Assembly (NCBI GenBank): GCA_021806345.1
Contig: JAJZXP010000220.1
Span: forward strand, 1 to 14,475
Reading direction: 5' to 3'
DNA: 14,475 bases
Source: Thermoplasmata archaeon
GTDB taxonomy: Archaea > Thermoplasmatota > Thermoplasmata > Thermoplasmatales > Thermoplasmataceae
Shown piece after piece: positions 1 to 5,063 of this stretch. A program made the translations under genes and the position numbers. The notes under the pieces were generated by a model. It was not told the DNA's origin and did no database searches. It saw only the letters and a program-made list of their open reading frames with translations. Numbering within the stretch: the stretch's first letter is position 1; every line of letters begins with the position of its first letter.

Positions 1-65
1 ACTATGTCGTTCACGATCTCCATCCTTGCAACCATTTCCCTTACATATTTCTCAAAATTATCCAT
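1..65 (-). CDS. Partial unknown protein, runs off the left edge
   Basis: Only the first 21 codons are inside the window; they begin MDNFEKYVREMVARMEIVND. The ATG lies two bases past the stop of the preceding 32-aa gene, and an AGGAGAG ribosome binding site sits inside the end of that gene about 8 bases before the start. This spacing and the continuing operon support a real gene. The N-terminus looks helical and charged. No function can be assigned from this fragment. Confidence 0.6.
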   Translation of the reverse strand, partial: MDNFEKYVREMVARMEIVNDI

Positions 66-66
66 G

Positions 67-165
67 CTATTTTCTCTCCTCTTCATTTTCACTGAATGAA
101 TCAAGCCTTGTCTGCGGCTGTTCTCTTCTTACGATTTTTAAAAGTTTCAATATATCGGTGCTCAT
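67..165 (-). CDS. 32-aa unknown miniprotein in the left operon
   Basis: A 32-codon gene starting MSTDILKLLKIVRREQPQTR and ending in an acidic tail (ENEEERK) before TAG. The ATG overlaps the TGA of the upstream C2H2 gene (ATGA), and a GGAGG lies 7 bases before the start, the same arrangement as the other genes of this operon. The first half could form a short basic amphipathic helix; the tail is acidic. There is no recognisable family. Confidence rests on the ribosome binding site and overlap, not on homology; the alternative is a leader-type ORF serving translational coupling. Confidence 0.6.
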   Translation of the reverse strand: MSTDILKLLKIVRREQPQTRLDSFSENEEERK

Positions 166-485
166 TTGAGAACCTCCAGAAGATCATCCCGATCTATCTT
201 CCTCAGGATCTCGTCCCTGTGTTTCCTGATTGATATCAGGGCATTGTAAACCGGTCTTGGTTCATGGATCATGATAACCCTGGACTCTATGTATCCCATT
301 TCAGATGCCCTCTGCAATTCATTGAGATGTGCATTTTCAAAGTGATCCTTGGCCTCTGGGGCAGATGTAAACAGTAGCCTGCACACTTTGCACTTGTGGA
401 TATACCTGTCCTTACCCGATGGATCCTTTACCCTGAAGAAAAACACGGAAACTGTGTATTTGTATTTTGTAACATGATCTTTCAT
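162..485 (-). CDS. C2H2 zinc-finger protein, 107 aa
   Basis: A small protein with one canonical C2H2 finger at residues 32-53: Cys32-x2-Cys35-x12-His48-x4-His53, with the expected hydrophobic core positions. The flanks are basic (RYIHKCK before the finger) and the C-terminal half is mixed and helical (ALISIRKHRDEILRKIDRDD). Single C2H2 fingers are rare in chromosomal archaeal genes but common in archaeal viruses and plasmids, where several act as DNA-binding regulators; a nucleic-acid-binding role is therefore inferred. The start ATG overlaps the TGA of the upstream 32-aa gene, with GGAGG 7 bases before it; the stop overlaps the next gene's ATG. Membership of one polycistron is very likely. 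Confidence 0.85.
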   Translation of the reverse strand: MKDHVTKYKYTVSVFFFRVKDPSGKDRYIHKCKVCRLLFTSAPEAKDHFENAHLNELQRASEMGYIESRVIMIHEPRPVYNALISIRKHRDEILRKIDRDDLLEVLK

Positions 486-580
486 AGCGTATCCTCCATT
501 GAAATGGGCAATACCATGAAGAACGGGCCAATCTGCAATTCCATTGTATCTATCTGTATATTCCTGTTTTTCATTTCCAT
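482..580 (-). CDS. 32-aa unknown miniprotein
   Basis: A 32-codon gene beginning MEMKNRNIQIDTMELQIGPF and containing a hydrophobic run (FFMVLP) before an acidic end. Its ATG overlaps the TAA of the upstream gene (TAATG), with GGAGG 7 bases before the start; its TGA overlaps the ATG of the C2H2 gene. Without it there would be an unexplained gap of about 95 bases in a gapless operon, which supports it. No family is recognised. It could be a small accessory or membrane-touching peptide, but the hydrophobic stretch is too short for a clear transmembrane helix. Confidence 0.6.
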   Translation of the reverse strand: MEMKNRNIQIDTMELQIGPFFMVLPISMEDTL

Positions 581-741
581 TAAAATTCCTCCAGTTTTGT
601 AATTTTTACAGGATTCTTACCCCTCTGGCAGATATCATATACTAACTTCGCAAATTGTGCCCTTTTTTCAGATGCAAGGGACGGTATTTCAGTCATACCC
701 ATCTCTCTCTTGGCGATCTGGATGGCTTCCTGTACGTTCAT
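580..741 (-). CDS. 53-aa unknown protein
   Basis: Starts at the ATG giving MNVQEAIQIAKREMGMTEIP and ends ITKLEEF. A longer in-frame start at 783 exists, but the chosen ATG has GGAGG 7 bases upstream and overlaps the stop of the preceding gene as ATGA, so it is clearly the better start. The sequence predicts two short helices and carries no cysteines or membrane segment. It resembles small helical proteins of archaeal mobile elements only in size and context; I do not recognise a family. The stop overlaps the next start as TAATG. Confidence 0.7.
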   Translation of the reverse strand: MNVQEAIQIAKREMGMTEIPSLASEKRAQFAKLVYDICQRGKNPVKITKLEEF

Positions 742-956
742 TCCAGAGCCTCCAGTTCTATCCTGTTCTTGCAGGGATGGCACCTGACTTGACCGGCCTT
801 CCTAGTCATTCTTTCCCAGGTGTGGCCACACTTGTTGAAGATAACCATAACGCCAGTCTTCTTCCTTCCAGGGTTCTTCATCTTCTTCATTTCCTCCATG
901 AAATTCTCTATTGCTCCCTTAGGAAGAATCAGGTTACCATGATCGTCGTACATCAT
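738..956 (-). CDS. Zinc-ribbon-like 72-aa protein
   Basis: Residues 43-62 hold a zinc-ribbon-like set of ligands: CGH (Cys43, His45) followed after 13 residues by CHPC (Cys59, Cys62), with Trp47 next to the first pair, as in small zinc ribbons that bind nucleic acid. The N-terminal part (residues 14-32) is a charged helix rich in Lys and Glu. There are two adjacent ATG codons; the first (954-956) overlaps the preceding TGA and has GGAGG 7 bases upstream, so it is used here. The likely role is nucleic-acid or protein binding (inference). It sits in the middle of the left operon. Confidence 0.75.
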   Translation of the reverse strand: MMYDDHGNLILPKGAIENFMEEMKKMKNPGRKKTGVMVIFNKCGHTWERMTRKAGQVRCHPCKNRIELEALE

Positions 957-1336
957 GCTGTGGCCTCCTTTGTTTCAATTATTCTGTTTTTGACCTTCCA
1001 GTAGGCCATTTCATAATTGGACTGAGAGCATTTCTGATATGGCCACCATCCCTCTCCATCCTTATCTGAAAGTCCACCATCATGGGGATAACCAAGCCAT
1101 GCTCCAACGATCTCAATATGACCTTTTGGGAGACCAAGGCAATTATAGCTTTTCAAAGCAGTCTCTTTTATGAGTTCTTCAATTTCTCCACCCATGTCGG
1201 TTGTAAGAACTATCTCGCCCGGTGATGAGTTCTCTTTATTCTCGTCACTTTTAGGTTTTGCATGATATAATGAGCCTATTCCCATTTTTATGGAAAGGGA
1301 CGTTGTGATATCCTCTCCACATATTGAGCAGTTCAT
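953..1336 (-). CDS. 127-aa unknown protein with N-terminal CxxC knuckle
   Basis: Begins MNCSICGEDITT, with a CxxC pair at residues 3 and 6 and a possible third ligand His25, consistent with a small zinc-binding N-terminus. The remainder is mixed; around residues 75-102 there is an aromatic Gly/Asp-rich stretch (GWWPYQKC). An alternative upstream start at 1363 was rejected because the ATG at 1336 has GGAGG 7 bases before it and overlaps the upstream TGA as ATGA. The stop likewise overlaps the next gene. I do not recognise a family; the protein belongs to the operon of small zinc-binding and unknown proteins. Confidence 0.75.
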   Translation of the reverse strand: MNCSICGEDITTSLSIKMGIGSLYHAKPKSDENKENSSPGEIVLTTDMGGEIEELIKETALKSYNCLGLPKGHIEIVGAWLGYPHDGGLSDKDGEGWWPYQKCSQSNYEMAYWKVKNRIIETKEATA

Positions 1337-1545
1337 AGAGATCCCTCCTCTGACACATTCCATATTATGACAGCATCATGCCCTCTCTTTTTTGGATAAT
1401 TTACATGAGGGCCGGATTGTCCATCCTCCAGGTCACAGGGAAATTTTATTCCTCTGAATTCCCAGGAGATTGGGCAGCTATAATCTTCTGGATGATCGTC
1501 CCATCTTGAAGAATAAGCAACTTTACTGTTATGGTTAGAGTTCAT
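1333..1545 (-). CDS. 70-aa unknown protein
   Basis: A short hydrophilic protein (begins MNSNHNSKVAYSSRWDDHPE) with two cysteines, Cys24 and Cys37, and several Trp and His residues. Its ATG overlaps the TGA of the upstream 93-aa gene, with a GAGGTG ribosome binding site 6 bases before the start, and its own stop overlaps the next ATG. This gapless arrangement is the main support. Nothing in the sequence identifies a function; a small metal-binding or virion-type protein is possible but unsupported. Confidence 0.7.
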   Translation of the reverse strand: MNSNHNSKVAYSSRWDDHPEDYSCPISWEFRGIKFPCDLEDGQSGPHVNYPKKRGHDAVIIWNVSEEGSL

Positions 1546-1823
1546 TGAAACACCTCTCTCACTATCTTTCTGGACGCTTTCTCATATTTGCGTCCGTAAT
1601 AGTCAACAAGCTTAGCCTGGATTCTGATCCATCTCTCCAGAGAATCGGATTCCGGTCTGATCCTCTTTTCCAGTAGAAAACTCTTAAGGGTAAGATCAGC
1701 ATCCGTCAGCTTGTGGTACAATTCCAGTCTTGTTCTTTCCTTCCTGGCATTCCAAAAATTTAATGCCTTCCAAGGAAATATCCGTGTGAGCCTAGACAAC
1801 TCACTTATTTTTTTATGTTCCAT
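1542..1823 (-). CDS. 93-aa basic helical unknown protein
   Basis: Begins MEHKKISELSRLTRIFPWKA and is almost entirely predicted helix, rich in Lys, Arg and Glu (for example LVDYYGRKYEKASRKIVREV at the end). There are no cysteines and no membrane segment. The start has GGTGG 8 bases upstream, in the sequence context CTTTAAAATGGAA, which is nearly the same as that of the 75-aa membrane gene upstream. The stop overlaps the next start. A small nucleic-acid-binding or structural protein is plausible from charge alone; no family is recognised. Confidence 0.7.
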   Translation of the reverse strand: MEHKKISELSRLTRIFPWKALNFWNARKERTRLELYHKLTDADLTLKSFLLEKRIRPESDSLERWIRIQAKLVDYYGRKYEKASRKIVREVFQ

Positions 1824-1824
1824 T

Positions 1825-2163
1825 TTAAAGGACCACCCTTTTGAAAATTCTTTTTATAATTTCCTTTACAGCGGCCCATAAGACGGTAAACCTCAATGGA
1901 GCCTTTACTGAGGAAACTTTATTTATCGAAAAGTCATGATTGTATTGGTAAACCTCAATGAGTAAGCACAGTTCTGGTGATTCGTATTCTTGGCTTTTGG
2001 CCCTCATTATCTTTTTAATAATATCTGTCGTAATTGGTAAATTTTTCATTTGGCCTGCTTTAGTTAGCGCTGCTGAAAACACATGGAATTCTCTTCTCGT
2101 GTTTCTGCATTCATTACTATTCCTGAGTGTTGTAGTTCTTGTGTTATTTTTTATTGCTATCAT
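1825..2163 (-). CDS. 112-aa unknown ORF that exactly fills the operon gap
   Basis: This reading frame starts at an ATG overlapping the TGA of the upstream membrane gene (ATGA), has GAGG 9 bases before the start, and ends in TAA one base before the next ATG. Codon choice fits the operon (AGA, AGG, ATA, few CGN). The protein begins MIAIKNNTRTTTLRNSNECR and ends with a basic amphipathic helix (AAVKEIIKRIFKRVVL). Against it: most of its length overlaps a plus-strand frame (1958-2203) encoding a convincing two-helix membrane protein. The perfect fit of both ends favours this minus-strand gene slightly. No family is recognised. Confidence 0.5.
   Translation of the reverse strand: MIAIKNNTRTTTLRNSNECRNTRREFHVFSAALTKAGQMKNLPITTDIIKKIMRAKSQEYESPELCLLIEVYQYNHDFSINKVSSVKAPLRFTVLWAAVKEIIKRIFKRVVL
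1919..1928 (+). promoter_or_regulatory. TATA-like box for the possible plus-strand membrane gene
   Basis: An A+T run TTTATTTATC ends 29 bases before the ATG at 1958, the distance expected of an archaeal TATA box for a leaderless mRNA. It runs into TATCGA (1924-1929), the same core as the operators between the RHH genes at 2539-2593. Weak on its own. Confidence 0.25.
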
Positions 2164-2203
2164 TGTGTATTTCCTCGCAAAAAAAAGTTACGGAGACTCA
2201 TAA
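1958..2203 (+). CDS. Possible 81-aa two-helix membrane protein, antisense to the operon
   Basis: The frame begins MSKHSSGDSYSWLLALIIFL and predicts two transmembrane helices, about residues 11-34 and 47-73, with a short loop and a positive end (KKSYGDS). A TATA-like TTTATTTATC lies at 1919-1928, about 30 bases before the ATG, which would suit a leaderless transcript; no Shine-Dalgarno is seen. It is antiparallel to the minus-strand frame at 1825-2163 and overlaps the 3' end of the 75-aa membrane gene by 44 bases, which is unusual. Antisense frames can look hydrophobic by chance, so only one of the two may be real. Confidence 0.4.
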   Translation: MSKHSSGDSYSWLLALIIFLIISVVIGKFFIWPALVSAAENTWNSLLVFLHSLLFLSVVVLVLFFIAIIVYFLAKKSYGDS

Positions 2204-2387
2204 TTAAATCATAAACAGGAAAACTAATCCCCAGATAGCCACTCAGAACACCAAAACCATAAAGCAATAGTAATACAATTGGTCCAGAAAACGCCCTGAA
2301 AATCACCGAGAACAAGATTAGAAAAATTAAGCCATACTCTATACATGAAAGTATTTTTAGAACTTCACTTCTCTCTTTTCTTTCCAT
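2160..2387 (-). CDS. 75-aa membrane protein
   Basis: Begins MERKERSEVLKILSCIEYGL; residues about 13-35 and 36-62 form two hydrophobic segments (including IVLLLLYGFGVLSGYLG), followed by a basic C-terminus (RNFFLRGNTQ). The charged Lys/Arg/Glu N-terminus should be cytoplasmic. The ATG has GGAGG 9 bases upstream, lying inside the end of the RHH gene, whose TAA is separated from this ATG by one base. It is the second gene of the left operon. Small two-helix membrane proteins are common in archaeal plasmids and viruses; no family or activity is recognised. Confidence 0.75.
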   Translation of the reverse strand: MERKERSEVLKILSCIEYGLIFLILFSVIFRAFSGPIVLLLLYGFGVLSGYLGISFPVYDLIMSLRNFFLRGNTQ

Positions 2388-2388
2388 T

Positions 2389-2547
2389 TTAAAGAGCCTC
2401 CTTCTTTCTGTGCTCGTCGATTAAAAGTTTCAAGACATCGTTGTAGCTTCTTGCCCTTAGCTCAAATTTCAGGTTGTCAAGTTCTACATAGGTTGTCTGT
2501 TTTACTGATATTTGAGGAAATTTTTTCTCTGGCATCTTTATCGACAT
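2389..2547 (-). CDS. Ribbon-helix-helix regulator, first gene of the left operon
   Basis: A 52-aa protein beginning MSIKMPEKKFPQISVKQTTY. The layout fits the RHH (CopG/Arc/MetJ) fold: a DNA-contacting strand (FPQISV, residues 10-15), helix one (TYVELDNLKFELRA, about 19-32) and helix two (SYNDVLKLLIDEHRK, about 34-48). It is clearly related to the plus-strand RHH protein starting at 2638: KKFPQIS against KKYPQIS, LKFEL against LKFEF, and LLIDEHRK against LLSEHKSK. The start has GGAGG 10 bases upstream. The operator-like TATCGACATTATCGATA overlaps its start region, so autorepression of the operon is likely. It was found by direct translation of the region. Confidence 0.8.
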   Translation of the reverse strand: MSIKMPEKKFPQISVKQTTYVELDNLKFELRARSYNDVLKLLIDEHRKKEAL

Positions 2548-2593
2548 TATCGATAAACCTCCTTTCTTAATAAATGTATCGATGTTATCGATA
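2539..2593. promoter_or_regulatory. Divergent control region with two tandem TATCGA operator units
   Basis: TATCGACATTATCGATAA (2539-2556) and TATCGATGTTATCGATAA (2577-2594) are near-identical 18-base units starting 38 bases apart in the same orientation. Each contains TATCGA twice at a 9-base step, the second copy extended to the palindrome TATCGATA. One unit covers the ribosome binding site and start of the minus-strand RHH gene; the other covers its probable TATA region and lies upstream of the plus-strand RHH gene. Tandem short sites at regular spacing are the normal binding pattern of RHH repressors; the link to these two proteins is inference. Confidence 0.65.
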
Positions 2594-2604
2594 ATATGGG
2601 GAAT

Positions 2605-2612
2605 TTCTTTAT
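2605..2612 (+). promoter_or_regulatory. TATA-like box for the plus-strand RHH gene
   Basis: TTTATTAT centred about 30 bases before the ATG at 2638 fits an archaeal TATA box for a leaderless transcript. The second operator unit ends about 12 bases upstream, so bound repressor would lie over or beside the TFB contact region. Confidence 0.4.
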
Positions 2613-2637
2613 TATCTTATTCCCCATTATTCTCGAT

Positions 2638-2799
2638 ATGCCAGGGACTCGTGGTAATCCATCTAAAAAATATCCGCAGATTTCTCTTTCAAGAGACTTA
2701 TATGACCAATTGAGGGAACTTAAATTTGAATTTAAAGTAGATTCGATGGGAGAAGTTATCGACAAATTGTTATCTGAACATAAGTCCAAGAAGTCCTAA
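2638..2799 (+). CDS. Ribbon-helix-helix regulator, divergent partner
   Basis: A 53-aa protein beginning MPGTRGNPSKKYPQISLSRD, with the RHH layout: strand YPQISL (12-17), helix LYDQLRELKFEFKV (about 21-34) and helix SMGEVIDKLLSEHKSK (about 36-51). It is a paralogue of the minus-strand RHH gene at 2389-2547. An in-frame ATG at 2596 would add a hydrophobic 14-residue leader, but the paralogue lacks it and TTTATTA at about 2605-2612 lies 26-33 bases before 2638, so a leaderless start at 2638 is preferred. The pair probably forms homo- or heterodimers acting on the TATCGATA sites between them. Confidence 0.75.
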   Translation: MPGTRGNPSKKYPQISLSRDLYDQLRELKFEFKVDSMGEVIDKLLSEHKSKKS

Positions 2800-2933
2800 T
2801 CCCTATTTCTCCCAGCAATATGGATGAAAGTCGTAATACTGACCCAATGCGCTTTCATGAATGTTGAAAGACTCCCATCCACATCTGTTGGAGATTGACC
2901 TGGACACAAACGAATGGATCCGGGTCTATTCAT
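2796..2933 (-). CDS. Uncertain small frame after the 59-aa gene
   Basis: An ATG overlapping the TGA of the 59-aa gene (ATGA) opens a 45-codon frame beginning MNRPGSIRLCPGQSPTDVDG, ending in TAG. However, a different frame over the same bases (2803-2907, GTG start) reads more like a protein, with CGW, a central His and HPYCWEK. The two frames exclude each other as ordinary genes, and neither has a strong ribosome binding site. The stretch may be a frameshifted remnant of a longer gene. It also touches the end of the plus-strand RHH gene. Confidence 0.25.
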   Translation of the reverse strand: MNRPGSIRLCPGQSPTDVDGSLSTFMKAHWVSITTFIHIAGRNRD

Positions 2934-3109
2934 TGCATTACATCTCCTGCAATCAATTCCAGATCGTCATGGCTTAGAACAGCCCCTTCCTTTTTCATAA
3001 GGAAAGAAACCACACGTTGAAACAATCCGGGTTTACTTACTTCAGGATGTGAATCAAGCCAGGATGATTCTTCTTTAGAGACTGTTACAAGATACTTGTG
3101 TGATGTCAT
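2930..3109 (-). CDS. 59-aa probable RHH-type regulator
   Basis: Begins MTSHKYLVTVSKEESSWLDS. A strand (KYLVTVS) is followed by two likely helices (EESSWLDSHP and SKPGLFQRVVSFLMKK), which suits an RHH-like or small helix-turn-helix DNA binder, though less clearly than the other RHH proteins here. An A+T-rich TATA region at about 3131-3148 lies 25-35 bases before the ATG, without a Shine-Dalgarno, so the transcript is probably leaderless. It is divergent from the wHTH gene at 3219, and the 109-base gap between them could hold a shared operator. Family assignment is inference. Confidence 0.6.
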   Translation of the reverse strand: MTSHKYLVTVSKEESSWLDSHPEVSKPGLFQRVVSFLMKKEGAVLSHDDLELIAGDVMQ

Positions 3110-3130
3110 GTTCTACTTTCTATTGTAAAA

Positions 3131-3195
3131 AATTTATACTATATAAATAACATCTGTCTTCTATTATAGAATATACAAACCAATAATCTATATGC
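3131..3195. promoter_or_regulatory. Divergent promoter region
   Basis: The stretch holds an imperfect palindrome, ATTTATACTATATAAAT (3132-3148), that could serve as TATA box for the minus-strand 59-aa gene, and CTATATGC (3188-3195) placed about 29 bases before the TTG start of the wHTH gene. Both suit leaderless transcription. No transcription data support this; the call is by position and composition. Confidence 0.4.
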
Positions 3196-3218
3196 AAACA
3201 TGAATTATAATCTCCAGA

Positions 3219-3506
3219 TTGGAAGAAATAGGAAAATTAGAAAAGAAATCCGGATTGCTGAGACTGCTTGTCTTTTTATATGATAATGGGGAATATATGC
3301 TCTCTGATATATGGGATAATTCAGGAATTTCGAGGAATTCTGGATCAGGTGCTATGGAGTTATTGAAAAAATACGGCCTTGTGAAGAATAGGGTTGATGA
3401 TTCAAAGTACCCTCCCAGATATATGTACTCTTTAACTGAGAAAGGGAACAAAATTGCACAGAAGCTGAAGGAAATTGAGAATGTTCTCAAGGAGAACATG
3501 CCATGA
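3219..3506 (+). CDS. Winged-helix transcriptional regulator (copy 1)
   Basis: A 95-aa wHTH protein, TTG start, beginning MEEIGKLEKKSGLLRLLVFL. Helix one and two (about 9-40), a recognition helix (NSGSGAMELLKKYGLV, about 40-56), the wing (PPRYMYSLTEKG) and a C-terminal dimer helix (AQKLKEIENVLK) follow the order of PadR/MarR-like archaeal regulators. An upstream in-frame stop at 3201 leaves TTG 3219 as the only normal start, and CTATAT lies about 29 bases before it. Paralogues occur at 5064 and 11255. The stop overlaps the next gene as ATGA. It probably controls the cassette that follows. Confidence 0.8.
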   Translation: MEEIGKLEKKSGLLRLLVFLYDNGEYMLSDIWDNSGISRNSGSGAMELLKKYGLVKNRVDDSKYPPRYMYSLTEKGNKIAQKLKEIENVLKENMP

Positions 3507-3742
3507 ACCCCATTTCAAATAAGGTTAACATTCCGATATTAATTGTTGCTGCAGGATTACTTGCCTATTTTCATATCGATCTTGCCACCGTCCTCATTGG
3601 TGGTGCAGTTATTTCAGGTCCGATATATCCTCTTTACATAACTATTGGAATTTTAGTTTTCTTAATTGTATCAATAGCAATTTTAATCATACTTAGGGCC
3701 AAATGGGAAAGTAACAAAGTGAATACGGGGAGATTTTTATAG
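3503..3742 (+). CDS. 79-aa two-helix membrane protein
   Basis: Begins MNPISNKVNIPILIVAAGLL. Two transmembrane segments are clear, about residues 9-29 and 43-65, joined by a Gly/Pro-rich loop (GGAVISGPIYPLY), then a basic tail (RAKWESNKVNTGR) that should be cytoplasmic. The ATG overlaps the TGA of the wHTH gene, so the two are co-translated. wHTH genes paired with small membrane proteins are frequent in archaea; in a defence cassette such a protein might anchor or act at the membrane, but this is inference. No family is recognised. Confidence 0.75.
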   Translation: MNPISNKVNIPILIVAAGLLAYFHIDLATVLIGGAVISGPIYPLYITIGILVFLIVSIAILIILRAKWESNKVNTGRFL

Positions 3743-3743
3743 A

Positions 3744-3938
3744 ATGAAAATAGACTTCATAAAAAATGGAATTAATAACTCAAGTGAACTTTCAAATCAG
3801 AGGATATCCGAGAGTTCTCTATACAAGTCACTAATTCACTACAAATGTGGGACAAGACACATGATAATAGAAGTTAGAAGTAATGAGAATTTAATCTCTA
3901 GAAATCGGTACTACCAGGAGTTGAAATTATGGCAATAG
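3744..3938 (+). CDS. 64-aa unknown protein
   Basis: Begins MKIDFIKNGINNSSELSNQR and ends YYQELKLWQ. It starts one base after the membrane gene's stop, with GGGGAG about 11 bases upstream, and its last codons overlap the start of the nuclease gene by 10 bases. The sequence is polar with one Cys-Gly-x-x-His patch (CGTRH) and no hydrophobic segment. The tight fit between two genes supports translation. It could be a small partner or antitoxin-like protein for the nuclease, which is only suggested by position. Confidence 0.55.
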   Translation: MKIDFIKNGINNSSELSNQRISESSLYKSLIHYKCGTRHMIIEVRSNENLISRNRYYQELKLWQ

Positions 3939-5035
3939 ACGAAGAAAGATTGAAAAAATACATACAAATGGGATGTGAGAGCACAGAAAAGGAGTCACCC
4001 TTCCGCCAGCGCATTTTTAATAAAATTTTGGATGCTCTTGGATGGGGAGAAGACCAAATTACCTATGAAAAGGAAATATCTGTAGGAAATGGCCGAACTT
4101 TAGCTGCTGATTATGAATTAATTCAGGCAGGCATTAAGTATATTGTAGAAGCGAAGTCACCAAGAGTGGGTGTTGACGATTCCTTCAGCCAGTTGACGTC
4201 ATATATCAAACAAGAAGAAGCGAATCTTGGATTTGTCTATAACGGTAAAAAGTTGGTACTCTTTGTGAGGAATTTCGGCTCAGCTTGGTCAGAAGATCCG
4301 GCCTATGTATGGGAATGCGGCCAGGACATAGATGTTTTCTTATACCTATCGCCTGAAAAAATTGGTTCCATTGAAAGTGATTTTCTGGAAAGAACTAGAA
4401 ATGAAAGATTGCTGGATCAATCAATTCGCGATAACGTCTTCATTATTAAAAATAAAGCCATAGAAATTTTAAAGAATGTAACAAGTTTAGATAAGGGCTA
4501 TATTGAAAATAATATTGATGTGATAATCAAGAGCCCAAGGATTCAGGCGAGTTCCAGTTTGTTAAATTCAAACGGAACCGAAAATGAAAATGGCCGGCGC
4601 ACGCAAATTGAAAGAATACTCAATGAAGAGATACCGGGCAATGATGATGACGTTGTTGTTGTATGTCCTGCTTCGGGAGAACAAAATGACGATAAAGGTG
4701 AAAGATGGATGCTTGGCTATAATGCTTGGAGATCCATCGTTATGAAAAAAACACCAAAATACATGGCCCTATACCAGGGCTTTCCGTATTCGCAGGTGAG
4801 ACTGCTTGCTGAAATTGATAATGTCTTTGATTCAGAAGATCCTAGATTACAAAGAGAATACGGACTTCCACCTGTTGATAATTCCGATTCAGGAAAGAAA
4901 ACGCTTATACTAAAACCAGATAGTATAAAATTGTTAGATAGGCCGATTGAAAGGGCTAGTTGGGGTGGTTTCCGGAACATAAAATATACTAAAATAGGAA
5001 AGCTGAAGCAAGCGAGGAGCATAGAGGATTTGTGA
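3929..5035 (+). CDS. PD-(D/E)XK nuclease, HsdR-N type, with possible PUA-like C-terminal domain
   Basis: A 368-aa protein. Residues about 22-140 match the N-terminal nuclease domain of type I restriction HsdR subunits in layout: SPFRQRIFNKIL, then the catalytic pattern Asp61 (AADYEL), Glu74-x-Lys76 (YIVEAKSP), and a QxxxY motif (Gln88, Tyr92). No helicase/ATPase motifs follow. Residues about 240-368 (GYNAWRSIVMKKTPKYMALY, AEIDNVF, LDRPIERASWG, LKQARSIEDL) resemble PUA/EVE-like beta-barrel domains that read modified bases; this second assignment is less sure. GGAG lies 8 bases before the ATG. Together they suggest a modification-sensing endonuclease, acting in the cytoplasm on foreign DNA. It sits in the cassette behind a wHTH gene. 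Confidence 0.75.
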   Translation: MAIDEERLKKYIQMGCESTEKESPFRQRIFNKILDALGWGEDQITYEKEISVGNGRTLAADYELIQAGIKYIVEAKSPRVGVDDSFSQLTSYIKQEEANLGFVYNGKKLVLFVRNFGSAWSEDPAYVWECGQDIDVFLYLSPEKIGSIESDFLERTRNERLLDQSIRDNVFIIKNKAIEILKNVTSLDKGYIENNIDVIIKSPRIQASSSLLNSNGTENENGRRTQIERILNEEIPGNDDDVVVVCPASGEQNDDKGERWMLGYNAWRSIVMKKTPKYMALYQGFPYSQVRLLAEIDNVFDSEDPRLQREYGLPPVDNSDSGKKTLILKPDSIKLLDRPIERASWGGFRNIKYTKIGKLKQARSIEDL

Positions 5036-5063
5036 AAATGTACCAGCAAATATGCTTAGTTAA

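Noticed and set aside
657..1004. Plus-strand frame of 115 codons
   Set aside because: Antisense to three minus-strand genes that have ribosome binding sites and overlapping stop/start codons; the translation looks like a shadow.
2596..2637. Earlier ATG for the plus-strand RHH gene
   Set aside because: It would add a hydrophobic leader not found in the paralogue, and the ATG lies at the operator's edge; the TATA spacing suits 2638.
2547..2789. Minus-strand frame of 80 codons opposite the plus-strand RHH gene
   Set aside because: Antisense to a clear RHH protein with a paralogue in the other direction.
4717..5049. Minus-strand frame of 110 codons inside the nuclease gene
   Set aside because: Antisense shadow of a gene with recognisable catalytic motifs.
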